64,000 bases of DNA. It comes from Antarctobacter aquimaris (GTDB taxonomy: Bacteria > Pseudomonadota > Alphaproteobacteria > Rhodobacterales > Rhodobacteraceae). Each line of letters opens with the position of its first letter. The first letter of the stretch is position 1. Location of the stretch: NCBI RefSeq assembly GCF_900184945.1, contig NZ_FXYF01000016.1:37339-101338 (forward strand). The letters are read 5' to 3'. Below are positions 52,433 through 60,485 of this stretch, piece after piece. The notes beneath the pieces were generated by a model. It was not told where the DNA came from. It saw nothing but the letters and a program-made list of their open reading frames with translations, and did not search any database. Position numbers and translations under genes: made by a program.

Positions 52433-53482
52433 TCAGCCCACCGCCGCGGACAGGCCCGTGGCCAGGCTGCGCGCCAGGCTGGGGTGCAGCTGTTCCGACG
52501 GATCCCGGCCCACCACCCGCGCCTGGCGCAGCACAAACAGCTTGCCGATGCCCATCCAGGTCCCCACCGAGGGCGCCTCGGGATCGCAGGGAAAGCGCGC
52601 GCGCCAGCCCTCCGGCAGATGGACACCGCAGCCCTCGAGGTTGCCCAGCATCCAGACCAGCGGGATATTGGCCAGCGGACGTGCCGCCTCGTAGCCGCCC
52701 AGTTGCCCGCCGATGTCGCCATGGGTGCCGCGGAACCAGACCTGCTCGACCTTGCCGGCCCATCCGGGCGGGCAATTCCACATCACCGGGGCAAAGGCGG
52801 CGCGCGTTTCGTCATGCGCCAGTGCGTGAAACCCGTGTCGGATCGACGGGCCCAGCGCATGGTTGTGGAACTCGTGCGACGGCTCGGTCAGCCGCCAGAG
52901 CACCGGCAGCCGCACGCCCAGCGCCTTGACGGTGTCCCAGACGCCCACCATCTCGATCGGCGCCTCCGGCAGGCAGTGCTGCCGGGCAAAGCTGCGCGCC
53001 GCGGCGCCGTGCGGATCATACTGGTAAAGACGATAGATCTGGCGGATGTTGCGCTCGGTCGCGAACCGCGCCTGCAACAGCCCCACCATGTCGATGATCC
53101 CCGCCAGCGACCGCACGGCATAGGCGCCGCGCGAATAGCCCATCAGGAAGATGCGGTCGCCCTCGTGGTAGCGCGAAGCGAGATAGCCATAGGCGCGGCG
53201 AATCTGCCGGTTGATGCCCCGGCCCAGCGCCACGTCCGGCGTGGTGCGCCAGTCCGTCCATTGCACGCCCGCCTCGTAATAGACCGAGGCGTGCCCGGCC
53301 TCGCGCAGCAACAGGTAGGTGCGGCCCGCGTTGGTCTGCTGCGCGCCCTGCAACGCAGACATGGTGCCGTCAAGAATGATGACATGGTCGACCGGACCCC
53401 GACGACGCGCAATGGCGGAGTGTTCCGCCGCGGGCCGCCGCCGGAGCCAGCCAAGAACGATGTCATTCAGCCGCGATTGCAT
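52433..53482 (-). CDS. DUF2235 alpha/beta-hydrolase-type protein
   Basis: A 349-residue protein with the DUF2235 layout: HVIILDGTMSALQ near the N-terminus, IFLMGYSRGAYAVRSLAGIID with nucleophile elbow GYSRG at 115-119 (Ser117), VGVWDTVKALG and VWFRGTHGDIGGQ supplying the Asp/His. The fold is shared with T6SS phospholipase effectors (Tle1), but no T6SS genes are here. No signal peptide. The ATG at 53482 overlaps the coxL-like gene end by 20 bases. Confidence 0.85.
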   Translation of the reverse strand: MQSRLNDIVLGWLRRRPAAEHSAIARRRGPVDHVIILDGTMSALQGAQQTNAGRTYLLLREAGHASVYYEAGVQWTDWRTTPDVALGRGINRQIRRAYGYLASRYHEGDRIFLMGYSRGAYAVRSLAGIIDMVGLLQARFATERNIRQIYRLYQYDPHGAAARSFARQHCLPEAPIEMVGVWDTVKALGVRLPVLWRLTEPSHEFHNHALGPSIRHGFHALAHDETRAAFAPVMWNCPPGWAGKVEQVWFRGTHGDIGGQLGGYEAARPLANIPLVWMLGNLEGCGVHLPEGWRARFPCDPEAPSVGTWMGIGKLFVLRQARVVGRDPSEQLHPSLARSLATGLSAAVG

Positions 53483-55763
53483 CACCTTCCAGCATGGCCC
53501 ATACGCGCGCCGGCGTGAAGGGCATGTCCACTTGCCTGATCCCATGCGCCCAAAGCGCGTCCTGCACCGCGTTGGACACCGCCGCCAGAGCCCCCACGGT
53601 CCCGGCCTCGCCGCAGCCCTTCATCCCCATGGGGTTGGAGGTCGACGGCACAGGCTCGGTCTCGAAATGAATCATGGGCACAGAATCGGCCCGCGGCACG
53701 GCGTAGTCCATGAACGAGGCCGTGAGCAGCTGCCCGTCCTCGTCGTAGACCACCCGTTCGGCGATCGCCTGGCCGATGCCCTGCACCACCCCGCCATGCA
53801 CCTGCCCCTCGGCCAGCATCGGGTTGATGAGGTTGCCGAAATCGTCGACCACGTGAAAGCGGTCGCAGACCACCTCGCCGGTTTCCGGGTCGATCTCGAC
53901 CTCGGCGACATGGCAGCCGTTGGGATAGGACCGGCCCGGCAGCGCCTCGGTCCGGAGCCAGACCAGAAGGTCGGCGCGGCCCTTGTCACGGGCCATCCGC
54001 GCGGCCTCCAGCATCGTCGGCGTCAGGTTGGAGCCTTCCGCGCGGAACCGCTCGTCATCAAAGCTCACCTGCGATGGCTCGACCCCCATCTCGCCGGCCA
54101 GGAACTCGGAAAAGCCGGCGATGATCTCGGCCACCGCCGCCAGCGTCACGTTGGCCTGCACCGTGACCGAACGCGACCCGCCGGTGCCGCCGCCCGAGGC
54201 GATCAGGTCGCTGTCGCCCTGCACCACCTCGATCCGCTCGGCGGGGATGCCGGTCTGGTCGGCCAGGAACTGGCGGAACACCGTCTCGTGCCCCTGCCCG
54301 TTCGACTGGGTGCCGACGTAGATCCGTGCGCCGCCGTCCTCGGTAAATTCCACCTTCACATCCTCATGTGGCTGCCCAAGGATGGACTCGATGTAATAAC
54401 AAATCCCCAACCCGCGCAGTTTGCCCTGCGCTTCGGACGCCGATTTGCGCGCGGCAAAGCCCGCGATGTCCGACGACCGCTCTGCATGGGCCAGAACGCG
54501 GGCAAAATCGCCCACGTCATAGCTTTCGCCGGTGACGGTCTTGTAGGGGAACTGGTCGGGCTTGATGAAGTTGATGCGGCGCAACTCCAGCGGGTCGACG
54601 CCCAGCTCGCGCGCGGCGCGGTCCATGATCCGCTCGAGCACGTAGATCGCCTCGGGGCGACCGGCGCCGCGATAGGCGTCCACCACCACGGTGTTGGTGT
54701 AGAACCCTTCGGCCCGGTAATACGCCGTCTTGATGTCGTAGGTCCCCGTCAGCACGCGGGCAAACAGGTGCGACTGGATCATCTGCCCGAAATGGCCGTT
54801 GTAGGCGCCCAGGTTGGACCGCGTGTGCAGCCGGTAGCCCAGGATGCGGTGATCGGCGTCAAAGGCCAGCTCGGCGGTGGTGGTCAGATCGCGCCCGCCG
54901 TTGTCCGACAGCATCGCTTCGGTGCGGTCCGACATCCAGCGCACCGGCCGCCCGGTCACCTTTGCCGCATGGGGCAGCACGAAGTATTCCGGGTAGGGAA
55001 AGCCCTTCATGCCGAAACCGCCGCCGACATCCGGGTTGGTGATGCGGATCTGCTCGCGGTCCATGCCGTAGGTCCGCGCCAGTTCGTCCTTCATCGCCCA
55101 GACGCCCTGCCCGCCGAATGACAGGTGCAGGCGGCCGTCCTCTGTCCACTCGGCATAGGCGCCGCGCGGCTCCATCGAGTTCACGATGATCCGGTTGTCG
55201 CCGATCTCCAGCTTGACGGTCCTGGCGGCCTTGGCAAAGGCGGCGTCGGTCGCGGCTTCGTCACCGATGGCGTAGTCGTAGCCTCGGTTGTCCGGCGCCT
55301 CGGGGTGGATCGTCGGGCCGCCGGCCTCCAGGCCCATCGCCACCGGCAGGTCCTTGAAATCGAACTCGATCATCTCGGCGGCGTTGCGCGCCTGTTCCAG
55401 TGTCTCGGCCACGACAACGGCCATCGCCTCGCCCACAAAGCGCACGCGCCCCTCGGCCAGCACCGGACGCTTGGGCGCGGCCCCCTTGGTGCCGTCGCGG
55501 TTGGGCGCGCGGTTGTGCGCCATGCCGGTGTCGATGCCGGCGGCGCGCAGATCCTCGGCGGTCACGACCAGGTGGACACCTTCGGCCTCTCGCGCTGCGC
55601 TGACGTCCAGGTGGGTGATCTCGCCATGCGCCACGGGCGAGCGCAGCACAAAGGCCCGCAGCGCATTCTCGGGCGCGATATCATCGACATAGCGGCCATG
55701 GCCGGTCAGGAACCGCACATCCTCGATCCGCTTGACGGGCTGGCTCTTGCCGAACTTGTCCAT
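53463..55763 (-). CDS. Form II CoxL-like molybdenum hydroxylase large subunit
   Basis: A 766-residue xanthine-dehydrogenase-family large subunit: VKRIEDVRFLTGHGRYVDDI at the start, PDVGGGFGMKGFPYPEYF, the AYRGAGRPEA active-site loop near residue 360, GQGHETVFRQFLADQTGIP, and MGMKGCGEAGTVGAL with the catalytic Glu. The AYRGAGR marks the form II/BMS group, not the true CO dehydrogenase (AYxCSFR), so substrate is an unknown aldehyde or heterocycle. The small (FeS) and medium (FAD) subunits are not adjacent, which is unusual. Confidence 0.9.
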   Translation of the reverse strand: MDKFGKSQPVKRIEDVRFLTGHGRYVDDIAPENALRAFVLRSPVAHGEITHLDVSAAREAEGVHLVVTAEDLRAAGIDTGMAHNRAPNRDGTKGAAPKRPVLAEGRVRFVGEAMAVVVAETLEQARNAAEMIEFDFKDLPVAMGLEAGGPTIHPEAPDNRGYDYAIGDEAATDAAFAKAARTVKLEIGDNRIIVNSMEPRGAYAEWTEDGRLHLSFGGQGVWAMKDELARTYGMDREQIRITNPDVGGGFGMKGFPYPEYFVLPHAAKVTGRPVRWMSDRTEAMLSDNGGRDLTTTAELAFDADHRILGYRLHTRSNLGAYNGHFGQMIQSHLFARVLTGTYDIKTAYYRAEGFYTNTVVVDAYRGAGRPEAIYVLERIMDRAARELGVDPLELRRINFIKPDQFPYKTVTGESYDVGDFARVLAHAERSSDIAGFAARKSASEAQGKLRGLGICYYIESILGQPHEDVKVEFTEDGGARIYVGTQSNGQGHETVFRQFLADQTGIPAERIEVVQGDSDLIASGGGTGGSRSVTVQANVTLAAVAEIIAGFSEFLAGEMGVEPSQVSFDDERFRAEGSNLTPTMLEAARMARDKGRADLLVWLRTEALPGRSYPNGCHVAEVEIDPETGEVVCDRFHVVDDFGNLINPMLAEGQVHGGVVQGIGQAIAERVVYDEDGQLLTASFMDYAVPRADSVPMIHFETEPVPSTSNPMGMKGCGEAGTVGALAAVSNAVQDALWAHGIRQVDMPFTPARVWAMLEGDAIAAE

Positions 55764-55846
55764 GGAACTCTTCCTCGCGCTTGTGCCTCTGGGGCGGACA
55801 TTAGACTGCCCTGCCCCGGTGTCCAGAGCGCGAGGGAGAGACGGCC

Positions 55847-56968
55847 CTAGCGCATCAGCGTCACGATCCGCCGCACGCCGTAGCCGTTGAACCGGGTGAC
55901 CAGCGCGGTGGAATAGGCGCCGCAGGCCTGGAACAGCAGGAAATCGCCCTCGGCCAGGTCACACGGCAGGTCCACCCGGTCCGACAGCCGGTCGAGGCTG
56001 TCGCAGGTCGGGCCAAACACCGCCGTGGCGCGAATCTCGCCGCGCAGCGGGGTGCCGTCCGTGGCCAGCGCGGTGATCCGGGTCGAGGGGCCGAGGTCGC
56101 GCCATTCGCTGAGGCCGCCGTAGATGCCATCATTCAGGAAGATCGCGTCGCCATCGCGCGCCTTGACCTGCAGGCCCAGTTCAAACGCCTCGGCCACCAT
56201 GGCCCGGCCCGGTTCGCAGACCAGCGCCGGAGGAGTGCCGTCAAAAGCTTCGTCCGCCGCATGGCGGATCGTTTCGAACAGGGCGGGAAGATCGGGCGCG
56301 GGGGCCTCGCGGAAGGCCGGGAAACCGCCGCCGACGTTCAGGCGGTGCAGGGTGACGCCGGCACGCGCCGCGATCTCGCCGCAGGCGCGGATATAGGCGG
56401 CCCAGGCGGCACCCGAACGGCACTGGGTGCCGGGGTGAAAGGTCATCGACGGCAGGCCGCCACGCGCGGCCACCGCGCGCAACAGCGCCTCGGCCGCGTC
56501 GGGCGACGCGCCGAATTTCGATCCGAAGTCATAGACCGCGCCCGCCACCGGCAGCTTCAGCCGCACGGCGATCTCGACGCCCTCGATCGGGCCCAGCTTG
56601 TCCAGTTCCGCCATCCGGTCGACCGACCAGGAGGTGATGCCAAAGGCGCGTGCGGCCGCGATCTCGGCGCGCGAGCGCACCGGGTTGTGGTAGTGCAGGC
56701 GCGCCTTGGGCGCGACGCTGCGCACCAGCGCCATCTCGTCGGGCGAGGCCACGTCGAAGGCCTGCATGCCCGCCGCGACCAGCCCCTCGATCACCGAAGG
56801 ATCGGGGTTGGCCTTGACCGCGTAGGTCACTTCCCCCGGGAACCCGTCGATGAACTCGCGCGCGGCGGCGTGCAGCCGGCGCGGATCGAAGAAGAACACC
56901 GGCTCGTCCGGCTGCTCACGCGCCAGCCACCGTGCGGGATCACTGTGAAATGCCTGCTGCAGCACCAT
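55847..56968 (-). CDS. Ornithine/lysine decarboxylase-type PLP enzyme (fold III)
   Basis: A 373-residue fold-III decarboxylase. Lys52 in TYAVKANPDP binds PLP; VYDFGSKFGAS, HPGTQCRSGAAW, LNVGGGFPAF and CEPGRAMVAEAF line the active site, and GPTCDSLDRL supplies the Cys/Asp of the dimer-interface site. It most likely makes putrescine or cadaverine. ATG at 56968. A divergent Lrp/AsnC gene starts 122 bases away and probably controls it. Specificity for ornithine over lysine is not certain. Confidence 0.92.
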   Translation of the reverse strand: MVLQQAFHSDPARWLAREQPDEPVFFFDPRRLHAAAREFIDGFPGEVTYAVKANPDPSVIEGLVAAGMQAFDVASPDEMALVRSVAPKARLHYHNPVRSRAEIAAARAFGITSWSVDRMAELDKLGPIEGVEIAVRLKLPVAGAVYDFGSKFGASPDAAEALLRAVAARGGLPSMTFHPGTQCRSGAAWAAYIRACGEIAARAGVTLHRLNVGGGFPAFREAPAPDLPALFETIRHAADEAFDGTPPALVCEPGRAMVAEAFELGLQVKARDGDAIFLNDGIYGGLSEWRDLGPSTRITALATDGTPLRGEIRATAVFGPTCDSLDRLSDRVDLPCDLAEGDFLLFQACGAYSTALVTRFNGYGVRRIVTLMR

Positions 56969-57089
56969 GCCTGTCGTCTCCTGTTCGCCTGTTCGAGGGG
57001 TCGCGTGAGATCAAATATGAGGCTTGTGGATGAGTCAGTCTGCCGTCATTCTGGACGATGTGCACAGCAATATTCGCCAGAATGACGAC

Positions 57090-57530
57090 ATGAACCAACA
57101 GATCGACGAAACCGACCGCGCCCTGATCGCCGCCCTGTCCGAAAACGCCCGCCTGCCGGTGGCCGATCTGGCCCGCATGCTGGGGCTGGCGCGCACCACC
57201 GTGCAGGCGCGGCTCGAAAGGCTCGAATCGCGTGGGGTGATCGCCGGTTACACGCTGAAACGCGGGCCGGGTCTGCGGCCCGCGCTGCGCGCCACGGTGC
57301 TGATCTCGGTCGAGCCGCGCGCCACCGCCACCGTTCTTTCGCGGCTCAAGGCGATCCCGGCGGTCGAGTCGGTGCACACCACCTCGGGGCGCTTCGACCT
57401 GATCGTGCAGCTCAGCACCGGCACGACCGAGCAACTGGACCGCGCGCTCGACCAGATCGGCGAGGCCAAGGGCGTGAACAGCTCCGAAAGCCTGATCCAC
57501 CTCAGCACCAAGATCGATCGCGGCGCCTGA
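57090..57530 (+). CDS. Lrp/AsnC family regulator divergent from the decarboxylase
   Basis: A 146-residue AsnC/Lrp protein: HTH in IDETDRALIAALSENARLPVADLARMLGLARTTVQARLERLESRGVIAGY and a RAM domain (RATVLISVEPRATATVLSRLK; VHTTSGRFDLIVQLS). Likely a local regulator responding to ornithine, lysine or arginine, inferred from the divergent decarboxylase gene. ATG at 57090 (MNQQIDETDRAL). The in-frame upstream extension does not fit the family. Confidence 0.9.
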   Translation: MNQQIDETDRALIAALSENARLPVADLARMLGLARTTVQARLERLESRGVIAGYTLKRGPGLRPALRATVLISVEPRATATVLSRLKAIPAVESVHTTSGRFDLIVQLSTGTTEQLDRALDQIGEAKGVNSSESLIHLSTKIDRGA

Positions 57531-57617
57531 CGCGCCGACAGGTGCGTTCCGGGGACGGTGGGCGGGGCGATATCGGCGCCGCAGACGACGAAGAGCGCCA
57601 AACGGCGTACCCCGGCG

Positions 57618-58223
57618 TCAGGCGTCCTTGTCTTCCTGCGGGCCGTATTTCTTGAACAGACCGCCCTGGAACATGAAGAAGACAAAGATCGCGGCGGTCA
57701 GGCCGAAGGTCTTGAAATAGACCCAGGTCTCGGTGTCCATCGTGCGCCAGATCACTTCGTTCAGCACCGCCAGCCCAAAGAAAAAGGCCATGATCCGCCG
57801 GGTCAGGATCATCCAGCCTTCCGGCTCCAGCGGCACCAGCCCTTCCATCACCAGCTTCAGCCAGCTTTCGCCGCGCATCAGCCCGATGGCCAGCGCCGTG
57901 GCGAACAGCAGGTAGATCAGCGTCGGTTTCATCTTGAAGAAACGGTCGTCGTTCAGCCAGACGCTGAGCCCGCCAAAGACCACGATCAGCACCGCCGTCA
58001 CGATCTGCATCCGGCTGAGATGGCCGGTCAGCTTCCACAACAGGCCCATGCAGACCAGGAACACCGGGATAAAGCCGGCGGTGACCACGATGAATCCCTC
58101 GTAATCGGTGCCTCCAAAGGTAAACACCCGGTCCTTCAGCCAGAGATAGGCGACGAAGAAGGCCAGGATCGGGCCGAACTCCAGCCCCGTCTTGACCATC
58201 GGGTTGACCTGCCGCTGTTCCAT
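57618..58223 (-). CDS. yciB: Inner-membrane-spanning protein YciB (septation protein A/IspZ)
   Basis: A 201-residue protein with five to six membrane helices: KTGLEFGPILAFFVAYLWL, GFIVVTAGFIPVFLVCMGLLW, IVTAVLIVVFGGLSVWLNDDRFFKMKPT and MAFFFGLAVLNEVIWRTM, all typical of YciB. In enterobacteria it interacts with division and envelope proteins, and in Shigella a related gene (ispZ) affects septation. Start at the ATG at 58223. Probably in a transcript with the DMT gene upstream. Confidence 0.9.
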   Translation of the reverse strand: MEQRQVNPMVKTGLEFGPILAFFVAYLWLKDRVFTFGGTDYEGFIVVTAGFIPVFLVCMGLLWKLTGHLSRMQIVTAVLIVVFGGLSVWLNDDRFFKMKPTLIYLLFATALAIGLMRGESWLKLVMEGLVPLEPEGWMILTRRIMAFFFGLAVLNEVIWRTMDTETWVYFKTFGLTAAIFVFFMFQGGLFKKYGPQEDKDA

Positions 58224-58259
58224 GTCGTCTCCTGTCGCGTTTTGTCTCACTTAGGCGCT

Positions 58260-59162
58260 TCAGCCGCCAAGCTCAACGATCACCGCACCCAGGGCGATCA
58301 GGCACATCAGCGTGATGCGCCTCGGCCCCACCGTTTCGCGCAGCACCAGCCAACCGATCAGCGCGGCAAACACGGTCGAGGTCTCACGCAGCACCGCCGC
58401 CTCGCCGACCTTGTCCAGCCGTGTTGCCAGCATGACCGACCCGAAGGAGCCGTAGGCAATCACCGCCCCCAGCATGCCCCGCAACAGCAGCGGCCGCAGC
58501 GGCATGCCGCTCAGCCGGTGCCGGAGCGACGTCAGCCCCAGCAGCAGCGGAAAATCGAAGGCGGTCAGAAAGAAGAACCAGGCGAGAAAGGTAAAAGGAT
58601 CCGCCGTCGCGCGGATGCCGTAGGCGTCATAGGTGGTGTAGAGCGCGACAAAGACCCCGGTCACCACCGCGTAAGCCAGCGCCGGGCGCAGCGTGTCGCG
58701 CGCGGTTTCCAGAAAGACAAGGTTGTAGACCGCCAGCCCGAAGATGCCCGCCAGCAACACGCCGAGGCCAAAGACCTGTGTCGGCGTGAAGGTCTCGCCA
58801 AAGATCAGCCAGGCGCCGATGACGGCGAACAGCGGCCCGGTGCCGCGCACCACCGGGTAGACCACGGTGTAGGCGCCGCGCGTGTAGGCCATGGCCTGCA
58901 TCACCTTGTAGGCAAAGTGGATGACGATGGCGCCGGCGAATATCGGCCACATATGCGGCTCGGGGACCGGCACGAGGAAGAGCATCGGAAAGCTGAGCAG
59001 GACCAGCCAGCTGTCGATCGCGCCGCGGGTCAGCCAGGGGTCGTGCCGGCCCTTCTGCAGCGCGCCAAAGACCGCGTGCAAAAAGGCCGCCAGCAGCGCC
59101 AGCGCCAGCGCCGCCTGGTGGCCGGCCTCGGTCCCTTCGAGCGACAGCAGCCACTGGCTCAT
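58260..59162 (-). CDS. DMT (EamA) superfamily transporter
   Basis: A 300-residue protein with ten predicted membrane helices arranged as two EamA repeats, each ending in the DMT-type GExFTPTQVFGLGVLLAGIFGLA and RETVGPRRITLMCLIALGAVIVELGG. Such proteins export amino acids, metabolites or small amines. Substrate unknown. 36 bases before yciB; copy B of the intergenic repeat separates it from ftsY. Confidence 0.85.
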   Translation of the reverse strand: MSQWLLSLEGTEAGHQAALALALLAAFLHAVFGALQKGRHDPWLTRGAIDSWLVLLSFPMLFLVPVPEPHMWPIFAGAIVIHFAYKVMQAMAYTRGAYTVVYPVVRGTGPLFAVIGAWLIFGETFTPTQVFGLGVLLAGIFGLAVYNLVFLETARDTLRPALAYAVVTGVFVALYTTYDAYGIRATADPFTFLAWFFFLTAFDFPLLLGLTSLRHRLSGMPLRPLLLRGMLGAVIAYGSFGSVMLATRLDKVGEAAVLRETSTVFAALIGWLVLRETVGPRRITLMCLIALGAVIVELGG

Positions 59163-59170
59163 GCGGTGGC

Positions 59171-59234
59171 GGGGCGCGCTGCCCCCGTCGCCCTGCGGGC
59201 GCCTCCCCCGGGATATTTCCGGACCAAAGATGCC
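59171..59234 (+). repeat. Dispersed intergenic repeat, copy B
   Basis: GCGCTGCCCCCGTCGCC, a CGCCCTGCGGGCG hairpin, CTCCCCCGGGATATTTCC, then a purine block GGACCAAAGATGCC. The core of about 40 bases matches copy A at 23373-23433 except for one or two inserted bases. It fills the gap between ftsY and the DMT gene. Confidence 0.65.
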
Positions 59235-59244
59235 CGGGGCGGGA

Positions 59245-60393
59245 TCATTCGATGGCGAGGCCGGTCAGAGCGGCGGCGAATTCCTCGGGGTCAAACGGCG
59301 CGAGGTCGTCGATCTGTTCGCCGACGCCGATGGCGTGGATCGGCAGGCCGAACTTGTCGGCCAGAGCCACCAGAACGCCGCCCTTGGCGGTGCCGTCCAG
59401 CTTGGTCATCACAAGGCCCGAGACATCGGCCAGCTTGCGAAAGGTCTCGACCTGGCTCAGCGCGTTCTGGCCGGTGGTGGCATCCAGCACCAGCAGCGTA
59501 TTGTGCGGCGCGTCGGGGTCCTTCTTGCGGATCACGCGGACGATCTTGGCCAGTTCCTCCATCAGGTCGGCGCGGTTCTGCAGCCGCCCGGCGGTGTCGA
59601 TCATCAACAGGTCCGCGCCCTCGGCCTGGGCGCGGGTCATCGCGTCGAAGGCCAGGCTGGCGGGGTCCGAGCCTTGCGCCGCGGTCATCACCGGCACGCC
59701 GGCACGCTCGCCCCAGACTTGCAGCTGTTCGACGGCGGCCGCGCGAAAGGTGTCCCCGGCGGCGATCACCACCTTCTTGCCCGCGGCCTTGAACTGGCTC
59801 GCGAGCTTGCCGATGGTCGTGGTCTTGCCCGAGCCGTTGACCCCCACCACCAGAACCACCTGCGGTTTCTTGGCATAGAGCGGCAGCGGGCGCGCGACCG
59901 GCTCCATGATACGGGCGATCTCGGTGGCCAGCGCCTGCTTGATCTCCTCGACCGAGAGCCGCTTGCCATAGCGCCCCTCGGCGATGTTGGCTGTCACCCG
60001 CAGCGCGGTGTCGACACCCATGTCCGAGGCGATCAGCAGTTCCTCGAGCTGTTCCAGCATATCGTCGTCCAGCACGCGGCGGACGACGGGCGCGGCAGTC
60101 TCGGGCCGGCCCATGAGGCGACCGAGGAAACTGCCGGGGCGCTTCGGCTCGTCCGGTGCGGCGGTCGGTGCGGGGGTATCCGGCACGGCGGGCGCGGGTT
60201 GCGGTGCCGGTTCAGGCTGTGGCGGCTGGGGTTTCGGTGCGGGCGCGGGCTGCGGCGTCGGTGCAGGAGGTGTCGCGACGGCCGGTTCCGCCGGAGCCGC
60301 CTCGCCGCCGTCCTGCACGATGGCATCCAGCCCCTCGTCGAGCTTCGACGAGGACTTGAACAACCGGTTCTTCAGCTTGCCGAAAAAGGACAT
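59245..60393 (-). CDS. ftsY: Signal recognition particle receptor FtsY
   Basis: A 382-residue protein: an N-terminal Pro/Ala-rich A-domain-like stretch (residues 20-75), N domain (RRVLDDDMLEQLEELLIASDMGVDTALRV), then the G domain with G1 GVNGSGKTTTIGKLASQFK, DTFRAAAVEQL, DTAGRLQNRADLMEELAKI and TKLDGTAKGGVLVALADKF. It is the GTPase that receives SRP-ribosome complexes at the membrane. ATG at 60393. Downstream of the NuoE-NuoF fusion and separated from it by a hairpin. Confidence 0.97.
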   Translation of the reverse strand: MSFFGKLKNRLFKSSSKLDEGLDAIVQDGGEAAPAEPAVATPPAPTPQPAPAPKPQPPQPEPAPQPAPAVPDTPAPTAAPDEPKRPGSFLGRLMGRPETAAPVVRRVLDDDMLEQLEELLIASDMGVDTALRVTANIAEGRYGKRLSVEEIKQALATEIARIMEPVARPLPLYAKKPQVVLVVGVNGSGKTTTIGKLASQFKAAGKKVVIAAGDTFRAAAVEQLQVWGERAGVPVMTAAQGSDPASLAFDAMTRAQAEGADLLMIDTAGRLQNRADLMEELAKIVRVIRKKDPDAPHNTLLVLDATTGQNALSQVETFRKLADVSGLVMTKLDGTAKGGVLVALADKFGLPIHAIGVGEQIDDLAPFDPEEFAAALTGLAIE

Positions 60394-60452
60394 GGGGCCC
60401 GCCTGATCGTTGCGTTTCCCTCACCTAATACGGCAACGCGCGCATTGAAAGA

Positions 60453-60479
60453 CCGCGCGGGCCGGAGCGACCCGCGCGG
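60453..60479 (-). terminator. Hairpin after the NuoE-NuoF fusion gene
   Basis: CCGCGCGGG / CCCGCGCGG, a perfect 9-base stem with a 9-base loop, seven bases after the stop at 60486 and followed on the minus strand by TCTTTC. It should end the fusion-gene transcript before ftsY. Confidence 0.65.
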
Positions 60480-60485
60480 AGGGTG

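Noticed and set aside
53463..55763. True carbon-monoxide dehydrogenase (form I CoxL)
   Set aside because: The active-site loop is AYRGAGR, the form II type, not AYxCSFR.
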